A DNA stretch of 64,000 nucleotides from Ideonella sp. Lineage in GTDB: Bacteria > Pseudomonadota > Gammaproteobacteria > Burkholderiales > Burkholderiaceae_C. The translations under genes and the position numbers were made by a program. The stretch covers positions 1 through 64,000 of the forward strand of contig JABTUY010000009.1 of the NCBI GenBank assembly GCA_015075165.1. Direction: 5' to 3'. Numbering within the stretch: position 1 is the stretch's first letter; each line of letters begins with the position of its first letter. Below the pieces are notes generated by a model. The model made no database searches. It saw nothing but the letters and a program-made list of their open reading frames with translations, and had not been told where the DNA came from. Of this stretch, positions 48,181-57,292 are shown piece by piece.

Positions 48181-50052
48181 CTACTTCTGGTCATCGGTGA
48201 CCAGGTGATAGCAAGGCGCCTTCTCCATGGTGTACTCGCCGGTCGCCGGGTCGCGGCGCGACACCGTCAGCACATGCCAGTTGGCGTCGTCGACCTTCAT
48301 CGCGTCGCCGCGGTAGTAGTAACCCGGCCAGCGCGTTTCCTTGCGGAACAGCGTGTGCTGCGTCACGCACTCGGCGGCGCGATGGCGGTGCTTCAGCTCC
48401 CAGGCGCGCAACAGCTCGTGGATGTCCTTCGCGGCCAGGCTCTCGAGGTCTTCCTCCATGATCGCGAGCTTCTTCAGCCCGATGTTCAGCAGCTTCTCGT
48501 TGGTCATGTAGTTGACGCTGACCCCGCCGCAGTACTCGTCCATCAACTTCTGCAGGCGGTCCAGGCCTTGCTTGGGGTTGATGTAATTCGGGTTGACGTC
48601 GCCGGCCACGATCTCGTTGCGGTAGACCTGGTAGTGCTCCAGGGGTTTGTAGATCTCGCGCTTGCGGCGCTGGATCTGCTCGTCGCGCACGACGATGCCC
48701 TCGGCCTTGCCGTCGTCGATGTACCGGCACGCCGCCTTCGCGGCCAGGCGGCCCTCGGTGAACGACCCCGACGAGAATGCGTGCGGCGTGCCGCCCACCG
48801 CGTCGCCGGCGCCGAACAGGCCTTCGACCGTCGTCATGCGGTTGTAGCCCCAGTAGTACTCGGGCGGCGAAACGTCCTCGGGGCCGGAGCACCAGGCGCC
48901 CGAACCGGTCGCGTGCGAACCCATCACGTACGGCTCGGAGGTGGTCAGCTCGGGGTTCTCGTTCTTCGGATCGACATCGGTGGCGGCCCACAGCACGGCC
49001 TGCCCGACGGTCATGCCGAGGAAGTTCTCCCAGCCGACCTCTTCCAGGTGCGGATCCTGGAACGCGCGCATCGTCACCATGTGAATCGGGCCGCGGCCGG
49101 CATTGACCTCGCTGATCAAGGCGTGATTGCGCAGACAGGTCGGGATCGGTCGATGCGTCAGGTGCGACGCTTCAGGATCGAGGTATTCCTTGCCGACCAT
49201 CTTCTGCAGCTCGGGGAACCACCGCGACTCGTATTCCTCGCCCAGGCCGTTTTGCGTGTAGGTCTTCAGGTGCAGGAAGTACGCGCCGACCGGGCCGTAG
49301 CCGTCCTTGAAGCGCGCCAGGACGATGCGGTTCTCCATCTGCGTCATCTTGGCGCCGGCATTGATCAGCAGACCGTACGCCGACGCCGACGACCACGGCG
49401 CGTACCAGGTACGGCCCGAACCCTCGCCCACCGAGCGTGGCTTGAAGATGTTGGAGGCACCGCCGGCGCCGCAGATCACCGTCTTGGACTTGAAGACGTG
49501 GTAGTTGCCGGTGCGCACGTTGAAGCCGACCGCGCCGGCCACCCGGTTCTCCTTGGCGTCGTCCATCAGCAGATGGGTGACGCAGATGCGGTTGAACACC
49601 TTGTCGGCCGACTTCTTCGCCGCCTCGGCCACGATGGGCTTGTACGACTCGCCGTGGATCATGATCTGCCAGCGCCCTTCGCGCAGGTAGCGCCCGGTCT
49701 TCGGGTCCTTCATGATCGGCAGGCCCCACTCCTCGAACTGGTGCACCGTGGAGTCGACGTGCCGGGCCATGTCGAACAGCAGGTCTTCGCGCACCATGCC
49801 CATCAGGTCGATGCGCGCATAGCGCACGTGGTCCTCGGGGTTGTTCTCGCCCCAGCGCGTGCCCATGTAGCAGTTGATCGCGTACAGGCCCTGCGCGACC
49901 GCGCCCGAGCGATCGATGTTCGCCTTCTCGGCAATGACGATCTTCTTGTTCTGACCCCAGAACCTCGCCTCCCACGCGGCACCGGTGCCGCCGAGGCCCG
50001 CGCCGACGACGAGAATGTCGATGCCGTCTTCGATGATCGTTTCGTAGGCCAT
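48181..50052 (-). CDS. aprA: Adenylylsulfate reductase alpha subunit
   Basis: The 623-residue flavoprotein starts with an FAD motif (VVGAGLGGTGAAWEA). Further markers are RSGAVAQGLYAINCYMG, TWYAPWSSASAYGL, GDAVGGTPHAFSSGSFTEGR and TRWPGYYYRGD. In sulfur oxidisers AprBA converts sulfite plus AMP to APS. Its start overlaps the aprB stop (TGATG). Order aprM-aprB-aprA with no qmo genes puts it with AprM-type oxidisers. Confidence 0.97.
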   Translation of the reverse strand: MAYETIIEDGIDILVVGAGLGGTGAAWEARFWGQNKKIVIAEKANIDRSGAVAQGLYAINCYMGTRWGENNPEDHVRYARIDLMGMVREDLLFDMARHVDSTVHQFEEWGLPIMKDPKTGRYLREGRWQIMIHGESYKPIVAEAAKKSADKVFNRICVTHLLMDDAKENRVAGAVGFNVRTGNYHVFKSKTVICGAGGASNIFKPRSVGEGSGRTWYAPWSSASAYGLLINAGAKMTQMENRIVLARFKDGYGPVGAYFLHLKTYTQNGLGEEYESRWFPELQKMVGKEYLDPEASHLTHRPIPTCLRNHALISEVNAGRGPIHMVTMRAFQDPHLEEVGWENFLGMTVGQAVLWAATDVDPKNENPELTTSEPYVMGSHATGSGAWCSGPEDVSPPEYYWGYNRMTTVEGLFGAGDAVGGTPHAFSSGSFTEGRLAAKAACRYIDDGKAEGIVVRDEQIQRRKREIYKPLEHYQVYRNEIVAGDVNPNYINPKQGLDRLQKLMDEYCGGVSVNYMTNEKLLNIGLKKLAIMEEDLESLAAKDIHELLRAWELKHRHRAAECVTQHTLFRKETRWPGYYYRGDAMKVDDANWHVLTVSRRDPATGEYTMEKAPCYHLVTDDQK

Positions 50053-50531
50053 CAGTAGGTGACCCCCATCTTCATCTTGAGCCCAGCGGCCTGCAGCGTG
50101 CGCAGGCCACCATCGTCCATGCGGATGTACTTCGGCTCGTTGTAGAGCAGCTCGCCGTCGCGCATCTCCTTGCCGGGGCCGGGGACGTCGGCGAGCTTCG
50201 GAATCGCCTGCCCCCAGGGCTTGGTGGTGATCGGCGACAGGAAATTCTTCTCCGTGCCGTTGCGGAACTTGATGCGCCAGGCGATCGTGCCCTTGCGCTC
50301 GTCGCGGTCGACGCGAACGCTGTGCCCGAGCGGGGCGAAATCGGCATAGCCGCGCACATCGATGGCGTGCTGCGGACAGGCCTTGACGCAGGAGTAGCAC
50401 TCCCAGCACATGTTGGGCTCGATGTTGTAGGCACGCCGGTAGGTCTTGTCGATGTGCATGATGTCCGAGGGACAGATGTCGACGCAGTGTCCGCATCCAT
50501 CGCACCTCGTCATGTAGACGAAGGTAGGCAT
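50052..50531 (-). CDS. aprB: Adenylylsulfate reductase beta subunit
   Basis: The 159-residue protein has two [4Fe-4S] motifs (CDGCGHCVDICPSD; CWECYSCVKACPQ) and the AprB C-terminal tail that wraps AprA. AAGGAG precedes ATG 50531. It passes electrons from the AprA flavin, probably to the AprM membrane protein. Confidence 0.97.
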   Translation of the reverse strand: MPTFVYMTRCDGCGHCVDICPSDIMHIDKTYRRAYNIEPNMCWECYSCVKACPQHAIDVRGYADFAPLGHSVRVDRDERKGTIAWRIKFRNGTEKNFLSPITTKPWGQAIPKLADVPGPGKEMRDGELLYNEPKYIRMDDGGLRTLQAAGLKMKMGVTY

Positions 50532-50580
50532 CGATTGGCTCCTTTGTTCCGTTCTCGAAGTTGCGCGGGCGGTCGGCCGG

Positions 50581-51408
50581 TCAGTAGTGACGCGGCGCTT
50601 CTCGCTTGATGCCGAGCCCCATGTCCATCGGCGCATCGCGCAGCAGTTCCATCGAATGCCGGGCGCGTTGCGCGGGATCGTCGCGGGTCTGCAGCGGCAG
50701 ATTGGCGGCCGTGCCGTTGGCCTTGGACATGCGCTTCTCGAACGCCGCCGCGGGCTTGAAGAACATGTGCGCGAACTTCGACCAGTAGACGCCGACGAAC
50801 AGCACCGTGGTGGCCACGATGTACAGGCCGAACGCGATGCCGGCGCCTGCGCTGCCGCGCCCCTGCAGCCAGGCCCAGACGAGGCCGAGCGTCACGCTGG
50901 CCAGCAGCGAGAGCACGAAGAGATCGGCGCGCATCACGCGCCATGGCGAGTGGCCTTCGGCGGCGACATCGACGCGGATGAAGAACCAGAACCAGTAGCC
51001 GCCGGCGAGGGCCGCCAGCGCACCGAGCCACCACAGCTGCACCACCAGCGCCGGCGTCGGTGTGGCGGCCGTCGGGTAGGCAAACACCATGATCGCGGTG
51101 GTGACCAGGTACACGACGAAACCGTACATCGTCAGCAGGTGGGCCACGCGGCGCCGCGGGTTGCAGAACTCGCCCGAAGCGAGGACATCCACGACGACGG
51201 TCTGCACCGCGATCGACGCCACACCGACCGGCGCCCCCCGGCCGCGCGACTTGCGCCAGTTGGCGAAGAAGTAGCGCGCGCTGCCCTTGTGGACCATGTC
51301 GAGGATCGTGCCCAGCAGCACGGCCAGCGCCATCACGATCACGAACACCTGCATCGTGTTGGCCGGCAGCGAAGGGGCCACCGCGGCAAAGGGGTTGGTC
51401 GCGAACAT
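50581..51408 (-). CDS. aprM: AprM membrane anchor for APS reductase
   Basis: This 275-residue protein has about six helices and matches AprM by context (directly before aprBA). It starts MFATNPFAAVAPSLPAN; His residues in the helices (HLLTMYG, HKGSARYF) could bind haem or quinone. It probably links AprBA to the quinone pool. AprM replaces the QmoABC complex in one lineage of oxidisers. The name is by position and topology, not motif. Confidence 0.8.
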   Translation of the reverse strand: MFATNPFAAVAPSLPANTMQVFVIVMALAVLLGTILDMVHKGSARYFFANWRKSRGRGAPVGVASIAVQTVVVDVLASGEFCNPRRRVAHLLTMYGFVVYLVTTAIMVFAYPTAATPTPALVVQLWWLGALAALAGGYWFWFFIRVDVAAEGHSPWRVMRADLFVLSLLASVTLGLVWAWLQGRGSAGAGIAFGLYIVATTVLFVGVYWSKFAHMFFKPAAAFEKRMSKANGTAANLPLQTRDDPAQRARHSMELLRDAPMDMGLGIKREAPRHY

Positions 51409-51512
51409 CGTGCGGGTCTCCTGTCGGTCTTCTCGTGGGCCCGGTCTTGCTGGAGCGTTGGCGGCGGGCCGCGGGCCGCGCAACGGGGTGATCGTTCTAG
51501 GATCTGGTCACA

Positions 51513-52070
51513 CTATGGAGGCACCTGCAGGCCCGAAGCGTTCGCGGGATCCTTGCCGTCTTCGCCGAGTTCGTGCACCTCGAAGCGCATCGCCGCCAGG
51601 TCACCCAGCACCCAGGTGCGCGGCGCGGCCAGCCCGGCCACCGTGCCCGGATTGACCAGCCAGCTCGAGCCGCCGCGCACCGCGTCGACGCGGCGCACCT
51701 CGGCCCGATGCGAATGGCCGCAGCACACCAGCTCCCAATCGCCGGTGCACGCCATCGCGTAGCCATAGTCGTCGTAGTGAACCACGAACACCCGGCGGCC
51801 ACCGAGCTCGAGGCGTGCATCCGCTCCGTGGTACTGCACCTGCCCACCGCTGCCGCGCGACAGGCGCTGTAGCGCCACCGCGTCGCCGAGGTTGTTGCCA
51901 TGGATCAGGTGCACCGGCAGCCCGGCTGCCAGCGCGGGCTTCAGCGACTGCGCGCCGATCAGGTCACCGCAGTGGATCACCGTCTCGGCACCCGCGGCCT
52001 TGCCCGCGCGCACCGCCTCGGCCAGCGGGTCGGCGCGGTCGTGGCTGTCTGAGACGATGCAGATCTTCAT
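51513..52070 (-). CDS. YfcE/MJ0936-type metallophosphoesterase
   Basis: This 185-residue calcineurin-like phosphoesterase has [19 protein letters not shown] and GHSHRAE metal motifs. ATG 52070 overlaps the sat stop (ATGA), so it is coupled to sulfurylase. It could hydrolyse a nucleotide by-product of APS/PAPS chemistry, but the substrate is unknown. Confidence 0.85.
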   Translation of the reverse strand: MKICIVSDSHDRADPLAEAVRAGKAAGAETVIHCGDLIGAQSLKPALAAGLPVHLIHGNNLGDAVALQRLSRGSGGQVQYHGADARLELGGRRVFVVHYDDYGYAMACTGDWELVCCGHSHRAEVRRVDAVRGGSSWLVNPGTVAGLAAPRTWVLGDLAAMRFEVHELGEDGKDPANASGLQVPP

Positions 52071-53263
52071 CGCGTCGCGTCGGGGCCCGGCCGGTCGAGG
52101 CCGGCGTAGTACTCGCGCAGGATCTCCAGCACCTCCGGGCGGCTGAACTCGGCGGGCACCGGATGCCCTTCGGACAGCCATTTGCGCAACTGCGTGCCAC
52201 TGACCTGCAGCCGGTCGGCATCGCCGTGCGGGCAGGTGCGCCCCGAGGCCATGCCGCCGCAGCGGTAGCACCAGAACGAGACGTCGATCTTCAGCGGGCG
52301 GATCTGCAGCGCGTCGTCCGGGATCTCGTCGAAGATGTGGTGCGCCTCGAACGGCCCGTAGAAGCTGCCGACCCCGGCATGGTCGCGGCCGACGATCAGG
52401 TGCGAGCAGCCGTAGTTCTGGCGGAACAGCGCGTGCAGCAGCGCCTCGCGCGGGCCGGCGTAGCGCATGTCCAGCGGATAACCGGCCTGCACGATGGTCG
52501 AGGGCACGAAGTAGTTCCTCGCCAGCGCGCCGATCGCACGCGTGCGCACCTCGGCAGGGATGTCGCCGGGCTTGAGCGCACCGAGCAGCGAATGCACGAG
52601 CACGCCGTCGCACACCTCGACCGCCACCTTCGCGAGGTACTCGTGCGAGCGGTGCATCGGGTTGCGGGTCTGGAAGGCGGCGATGCGCGACCAGCCGAGC
52701 GAGGCGAACAGCTTGCGCGTCTGCTGCGGTGACATGAACAGGTCGCCGTACTTCTCCGGGAAGCCGCCCCGCGACAGCACCTTCAGCGGGCCGGCGAGAT
52801 TCACCTCGCCCTGCTGCATCACCATCCGGACACCGGGATGCGCCTCGTCGACGGTCTTGAAGACGCGCACGCACTCGCGGGATTTGTCGATGCTGTACTT
52901 CTCGTCGACGCGCATCGTCGCCAGGACGTGGCCGTCGTCGGAGTCGACCAGTGCGATGTCCTGACCGACGGCCAGCGCCGCGGCCTGCGTCGTGCTGGTC
53001 GACAGCGTGATCGGGATCGGCCAGAACAGCCCACCGGCGGTGTGCATGTCGTCGCACACGCTGCGCCAGTCGGCGCCACCCATGAAGCCTTCCAGCGGCG
53101 TGAAGCCCCCGATGCCGAGCATGACGATGTCGCCGCGTTCGCGCGAACTCACGCGCAACTGCGGCAGCGTGGCCGCGCGCGCGTGCTCGGCCGCCGCCTC
53201 GGCGCCGTCGAGCAGCAGCGGGCGCAACTCGCCGCCGCCGTGCGGCTGCACCAGCGGCCTCAC
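52067..53263 (-). CDS. sat: ATP sulfurylase (dissimilatory, homomeric Sat)
   Basis: The 398-residue enzyme makes ATP and sulfate from APS and pyrophosphate in oxidisers. QTRNP (198-202) and HRSH (204-207) form the ATP site. VGRDHAGVG and the CYRCGG...TCPHG zinc site are also present. GTG 53263 is chosen because GAGGA precedes it and it gives the family start [12 protein letters not shown]. It diverges from a LysR gene. Confidence 0.96.
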   Translation of the reverse strand: MRPLVQPHGGGELRPLLLDGAEAAAEHARAATLPQLRVSSRERGDIVMLGIGGFTPLEGFMGGADWRSVCDDMHTAGGLFWPIPITLSTSTTQAAALAVGQDIALVDSDDGHVLATMRVDEKYSIDKSRECVRVFKTVDEAHPGVRMVMQQGEVNLAGPLKVLSRGGFPEKYGDLFMSPQQTRKLFASLGWSRIAAFQTRNPMHRSHEYLAKVAVEVCDGVLVHSLLGALKPGDIPAEVRTRAIGALARNYFVPSTIVQAGYPLDMRYAGPREALLHALFRQNYGCSHLIVGRDHAGVGSFYGPFEAHHIFDEIPDDALQIRPLKIDVSFWCYRCGGMASGRTCPHGDADRLQVSGTQLRKWLSEGHPVPAEFSRPEVLEILREYYAGLDRPGPDATR

Positions 53264-53431
53264 GCTGCCGTCCTCGATGCGGCCAAACCTCGACAGTCTT
53301 GCAGGTGCATGGATTCCACAGGCAGTCGGTCGGCGATCGGCGGCGCAGGCTTCACGCACGCCCACCGCGTCCGATCGGGGTCGATGCTAGGCACCGGCGA
53401 AGCAAAGAAAAAGCTGACAATAGCGACCATC

Positions 53432-54397
53432 ATGTCCGGAAAAACCGATCAATTGAACGGCCCGGCCGCGCAGCGCCTGCGCATCAACCTGCGCCAGCTC
53501 GAGGTCTTCGCGGCCACCGCGCGCGCCGGCACGGTGCGCGCGGCGGCCGACCAGGTGTCGCGCTCGCAGTCGGCAGCCAGCGCCACGTTGGTCGAACTCG
53601 AAGGCACGCTGGGCGTTCAACTGTTCGACCGTGTCGGCCGGCGCTTGCTGCTCAACGAGAACGGCCGCGCCCTGCTGCCCAAGGCGATGTCGCTGCTCGA
53701 CCGGGCGGCTGAGCTGCAGGGGCTGTTCGCGGCGGAGCACGATGCACCGCTGCGGCTGGCGGCCAGCCTGACGATCGGCGAGTACCTGCTGCCCGACCTG
53801 CTGGCCAACTGGACGTCGACCCATCCGGCGAGCCCGGTGCAGCTGATGATCGGCAACACCAGCGAGGTGATCGCCGCCGTCGCCGGGTTCGACGTCGACA
53901 TCGGCTTCATCGAAGGCCGACAGACGCATCCCCAGCTCGTCGTGCACGCCTGGCGCAGCGACGAGTTGGTGGTCATCGCCGCACCCGGCCACCCGCTGGC
54001 GTCGGGGCCTGCGAGCCTGCGGCAGCTCAGCGACGCCACTTGGGCGCTGCGCGAGCACGGCTCGGGCACGCGCGAAGCGGTCGAGCGCTGGCTGCTGGAG
54101 CACGTGGGAGCCCTGCGGGTCGCGCTGGAACTCGGCAGCCCCGAGGCGATCAAGCGGCTCGTCGCCGCCGGCAGCGCGCTCGGCTGCCTGCCGCGCGAAG
54201 TCGTCGCCCACGAGCTGGAGCAAGGCATGCTGATCGAGCTCGCGACTCGGCTGCCGCGCGCAACGCGCCGGTTGTCGATCGTGCGCCACCGCGACAAGCA
54301 TCTGGGCCGCGGCGCCGAGGACTTCCTGCGTCACTGCGCATCGTCGACGGGCATGCCCGCAGGTTCAGGCAAGCCACGCGCTACCGCAAGGAGGTAG
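53432..54397 (+). CDS. LysR-family regulator divergent from sat
   Basis: The 321-residue protein has an HTH (about 18-78; LEVFAATARAGTVRAAADQVSRSQSAAS is its second helix-turn region in shorter form) and a PBP-like effector domain (about 100-300). It diverges from sat (168-base gap) and lies before dsrE-tusA-sqr on its own strand. It is a natural candidate regulator of the sulfur genes. The effector could be a sulfur compound, APS or a nitrogen signal. Confidence 0.88.
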   Translation: MSGKTDQLNGPAAQRLRINLRQLEVFAATARAGTVRAAADQVSRSQSAASATLVELEGTLGVQLFDRVGRRLLLNENGRALLPKAMSLLDRAAELQGLFAAEHDAPLRLAASLTIGEYLLPDLLANWTSTHPASPVQLMIGNTSEVIAAVAGFDVDIGFIEGRQTHPQLVVHAWRSDELVVIAAPGHPLASGPASLRQLSDATWALREHGSGTREAVERWLLEHVGALRVALELGSPEAIKRLVAAGSALGCLPREVVAHELEQGMLIELATRLPRATRRLSIVRHRDKHLGRGAEDFLRHCASSTGMPAGSGKPRATARR

Positions 54398-54404
54398 TGC
54401 GAGC

Positions 54405-54418
54405 TACCCACAAGGGTA
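54405..54418. promoter_or_regulatory. TACCC-N4-GGGTA inverted repeat before dsrE-tusA-sqr
   Basis: TACCCACAAGGGTA is a perfect inverted repeat with a 4-base centre, eight bases after the lysR stop and about 200 bases before the dsrE start. It resembles the site at 43027 before tusA. Confidence 0.45.
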
Positions 54419-54478
54419 ATTCCTTCCGGGTGTGCGCTGTGCTCCAGTGCGTCAGAGGCCGACGCCGTCGACGAGGGA

Positions 54479-54492
54479 CCGGGAATACCCGG
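54479..54492. promoter_or_regulatory. CCGGG-N4-CCCGG inverted repeat
   Basis: CCGGG-AATA-CCCGG is a perfect 5-bp inverted repeat between lysR and dsrE. It could end lysR transcription or act as an operator. The remaining gap to 54619 shows no gene. Confidence 0.35.
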
Positions 54493-54619
54493 TGACCAGT
54501 GCCGGCGGCAAGCGGGCCACACGATGGCAACGAAGCTTGACCGGCGTCCATGACATCGACGCAGCCGACATCGATGATGGCCCGTTCGGTTCGCCCGTAT
54601 CGGTCACGAGAGGCCTGCG

Positions 54620-55012
54620 ATGGACCCCAGCAAGATCAGAATCATCGTCGTCTCGGGCGCCCTCGAGCGGCTGCAGATGGCCGCGATGATCGCCTCGGTC
54701 GGCGCGGTCAGCGGCAACGAGGTGCGGGTGTTCCTGTCGATGAATGCGATGCCGTTCTTCCTCAGGGGCAACCACGACGCACCGCCGGCCGAGGGGCCAT
54801 TCGGCCAGCTGATGGCCGGCAAGCGCGTGCCGCCGTTTCGCACCTTGCTGCAGCAAGCCATCGAGCTCGGCGATGCCAAGGTGCACCCGTGCTCGATGGC
54901 GATGGATGTGATGGGCGTCGAGCCCGACGCGCTCGAGCCCTACCTCAGCGAACCGCTGGGCCTGACGAAGTTCCTGCACGACGCCCGCGACAGCCAGGTG
55001 TGGTCGTTCTGA
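54620..55012 (+). CDS. DsrE-family sulfur carrier
   Basis: This 130-residue protein has a DsrE fold; the start KIRIIVVSGALERLQMAAMIASVGAV is shortened here to its helix-strand motif, and the likely sulfur-binding Cys lies in KVHPCSMAMDVMGV. It is the first gene of dsrE-tusA-sqr-DUF1641. DsrE proteins relay persulfide sulfur between SQR/rhodanese and TusA. Confidence 0.88.
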   Translation: MDPSKIRIIVVSGALERLQMAAMIASVGAVSGNEVRVFLSMNAMPFFLRGNHDAPPAEGPFGQLMAGKRVPPFRTLLQQAIELGDAKVHPCSMAMDVMGVEPDALEPYLSEPLGLTKFLHDARDSQVWSF

Positions 55013-55064
55013 GGTGCTCGTTGCGAATCACGCCCCGGCGGTCCAGCAAAGGCGAGGTGTTCCG

Positions 55065-55295
55065 ATGCCCGAGAAGAAGGTGATCGATGCGCGCGGCAGC
55101 TTCTGCCCCGGCCCGTTGATGGAATTGATCGGCTGGATCAAGCTGGCCGCCATCGGCGACGAACTGGAGCTGCTGTCGACCGACAAGGGGTCGGCCAGCG
55201 ATGTTCCCGAGTGGGTGAAGAAGGTCGGCCACGAGTTCCTCGGCAGCCGCGAGGAAGCCGGGGTCTGGCACATCACGGTCAAGAAGGTCAAGTGA
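55065..55295 (+). CDS. tusA: TusA-like sulfur carrier (second copy)
   Basis: The 76-residue protein carries FCPGPLMELI, the TusA Cys-Pro-X-Pro motif in a variant form, and GSASDVPEW. ATG 55065 follows GAGG; a GTG at 55014 would add 17 residues. It differs from the copy at 42676, so the two may serve different partners. Confidence 0.9.
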   Translation: MPEKKVIDARGSFCPGPLMELIGWIKLAAIGDELELLSTDKGSASDVPEWVKKVGHEFLGSREEAGVWHITVKKVK

Positions 55296-55333
55296 CGACG
55301 CGCCCCGGCATGGCGCGGCAGAAAGGAGACAAC

Positions 55334-56467
55334 ATGAAGATCCTGATCATCGGCGGCGGCATGGGCGGGACGATCCTCGCCAACAATCTCGCGCGCCGGC
55401 TCGGTGCCGAGCTGAAGAGCGGCAAGGCCAAGATCACGATGCTGACGGCCTCCGAGAAGCACATGTACCAGCCGGGGCTGTTGTACCTGGCGTTCGGGCG
55501 CATCACGCCCGACGAGCTGTACCGCGATCAGGCGACGCTGCTCGAGCCCGGCATCGCGCTGCACGTCGACCCGGTCGAGGAGTTCATGCTCGACGCCAAC
55601 CGCGTCAAGACCAAGAGCGGCAAGAGCTTCGACTACGACATCCTGGTCATCGCCACCGGCTCGCGGCCGGTGCCCGAGCTGATCCCCGGCCTGGCCGAGA
55701 ACTCGCAGACCTTCTACACCGAAGAGACCGCACTGAAGATGTTCCGCGCGCTGCAGGCGTTCCAGGGCGGGCGCGTGGTGGTGGCCGTCGGCGTGCCGCA
55801 CAAGTGCCCGATGGCGCCTCTCGAGATCACCTTCATGCTGCACGACTACTTCAAGGATCGCGGCATCGGCGACAAGGTCCAGCTGCACTACACCTACCCG
55901 ATCGGGCGCGTGCACTCGCTGGAGAACGTCGCCAAGTGGGCGGCGCCGGAGTTCGACCGCCTGGGCATCACCTACGAGACGCTGTTCAACGTGAAGGAGG
56001 TCGACGGCAGCGCCAAGGTCGTGAAGAGCGAAGAGGGTACGCAGACGCCGTACGACCTGCTGATCTCGATTCCGGCGCACCGCGGCATGGAGGTGATCGA
56101 GAAGAACAAGCTCGGCGCCGGCGGCTGGGTGCCCGTCAACCGCCAGCAGCTCAGCATGGACGGCCGCAAGAACGTGTTCGCGCTCGGCGACACCACCAAC
56201 ATCCCGATCAGCAAGGCGGGGTCGACCGCGCACTTCGAGGCCGAGGCGCTGGGCGAGAACATCGCCGCGATGGTCAAGCTCGGCGCGCCGGTGCGCGACT
56301 ACGACGGCAAGGTGTTCTGCTTCATCGAGGCAGGCAAGGATCGCGCCACCTACGCCATGTTCGACTACCAGAATCCGCCCGACCCGAAGCCGCCGACCAA
56401 GGCGGTGCACTGGTTCAAGATGGCATACAACAAGCTCTACTGGATCTCGGCCCGAGGACTCCTCTGA
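55334..56467 (+). CDS. Sulfide:quinone oxidoreductase-family flavoprotein
   Basis: The 377-residue flavoprotein starts ILIIGGGMGGTILANNL (FAD), with ATGSRPVPELIPGL and a second dinucleotide fold. It has only two Cys: C158 in HKCPMAPLE and C329 in KVFCFIEAG, equivalent to the two catalytic Cys of SQR. The third Cys of classic SQR is absent, so it belongs to another SQR type or a related sulfur-binding flavoprotein. AAAGGAG lies before ATG 55334. It pairs with DsrE/TusA to receive sulfane sulfur. Confidence 0.88.
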   Translation: MKILIIGGGMGGTILANNLARRLGAELKSGKAKITMLTASEKHMYQPGLLYLAFGRITPDELYRDQATLLEPGIALHVDPVEEFMLDANRVKTKSGKSFDYDILVIATGSRPVPELIPGLAENSQTFYTEETALKMFRALQAFQGGRVVVAVGVPHKCPMAPLEITFMLHDYFKDRGIGDKVQLHYTYPIGRVHSLENVAKWAAPEFDRLGITYETLFNVKEVDGSAKVVKSEEGTQTPYDLLISIPAHRGMEVIEKNKLGAGGWVPVNRQQLSMDGRKNVFALGDTTNIPISKAGSTAHFEAEALGENIAAMVKLGAPVRDYDGKVFCFIEAGKDRATYAMFDYQNPPDPKPPTKAVHWFKMAYNKLYWISARGLL

Positions 56468-56483
56468 GAAAAAGGGGTGACCG

Positions 56484-57278
56484 ATGAACGCACAATCGCA
56501 GCAGACGCGCGAGGTCGAGATCGAGCGCGTGGTGGCCGCGGCACACGACGCGCTGACCGACGAGATGGTGTCGCGCCTGGCCACCACCGCCGGCGACGCG
56601 ATGGACCTGATGGATCAGGTCACCCGTGCCGGGCTCGCGCGGGCGATTCCCCCTCTGGCGCAGATGGTCGCCAACGGCGACGTCGAACGGCTATCGCAGC
56701 TGGCCCGCGTCTACAGCTCGGCGCAGGATTCGCTGACCGACGAGATGGTCGGCCGCCTGAGCCAGGCCGTCGGCGACGGCCTGGCGCTGATCGACCAGGT
56801 CAACCGCGCAGGGCTCGACCGCGCGATCCCGGCGCTGGCGGAGATGGTCCACAACGGCGACCTGAACCGCTTGGTCAAGCTGGCGCGGGTGTACGGCTCG
56901 GCCGAGGACGCACTCACCGACGAGATGGTCGGCCGACTGACCGAGACCGTCGGCAACGGACTGTCGCTGCTCGACCGTGCCAGCCGCGGCGGCGCCGAGA
57001 AGATCGTGCAGATGCTCGAAACACTGCACGACAGCGGCGCGCTCGAGCGCGTGGCGATGCTGCTGCCGCAGCTGGCCGAGCGGCTCGCGACGGTGCACGG
57101 CATCCTGCAATCGATCGACGCGGCGGCCGAGGCCAGCCGGTCGGCCACGCCATCGTCGGGCGGCTTCGGCGGCCTGTGGCAGCTGATGCGCGACCCCGAG
57201 GCGCAGGACACGCTGCGCTTCCTGCTCACCGTGGGCAAGCAGTTGCGCAAGGAGTGGGGCCCCAAGGGCTCACCGTAA
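56484..57278 (+). CDS. DUF1641 protein with three 60-residue repeats
   Basis: The 264-residue protein has three repeats of exactly 60 residues, starting at residues 22, 82 and 142. Each begins with DALTDEMV-like residues and contains DQVxRAGLxRAIPxLAxMV and LARVY. The last third is a different helical region with RDPEAQDTLRFLLTVGKQL. DUF1641 often follows SQR-family genes; its role is unknown, perhaps as a docking or membrane-recruiting partner. It begins 16 bases after the SQR stop. Confidence 0.9.
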   Translation: MNAQSQQTREVEIERVVAAAHDALTDEMVSRLATTAGDAMDLMDQVTRAGLARAIPPLAQMVANGDVERLSQLARVYSSAQDSLTDEMVGRLSQAVGDGLALIDQVNRAGLDRAIPALAEMVHNGDLNRLVKLARVYGSAEDALTDEMVGRLTETVGNGLSLLDRASRGGAEKIVQMLETLHDSGALERVAMLLPQLAERLATVHGILQSIDAAAEASRSATPSSGGFGGLWQLMRDPEAQDTLRFLLTVGKQLRKEWGPKGSP

Positions 57279-57292
57279 CGCGGGCGGCAGGG

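Noticed and set aside
54405-54418. Reading TACCC-N4-GGGTA as a standard NarL site
   Set aside because: NarL heptamers are usually arranged 7-2-7; the spacing and the last bases of the heptamers do not fit, so no named regulator is assigned.
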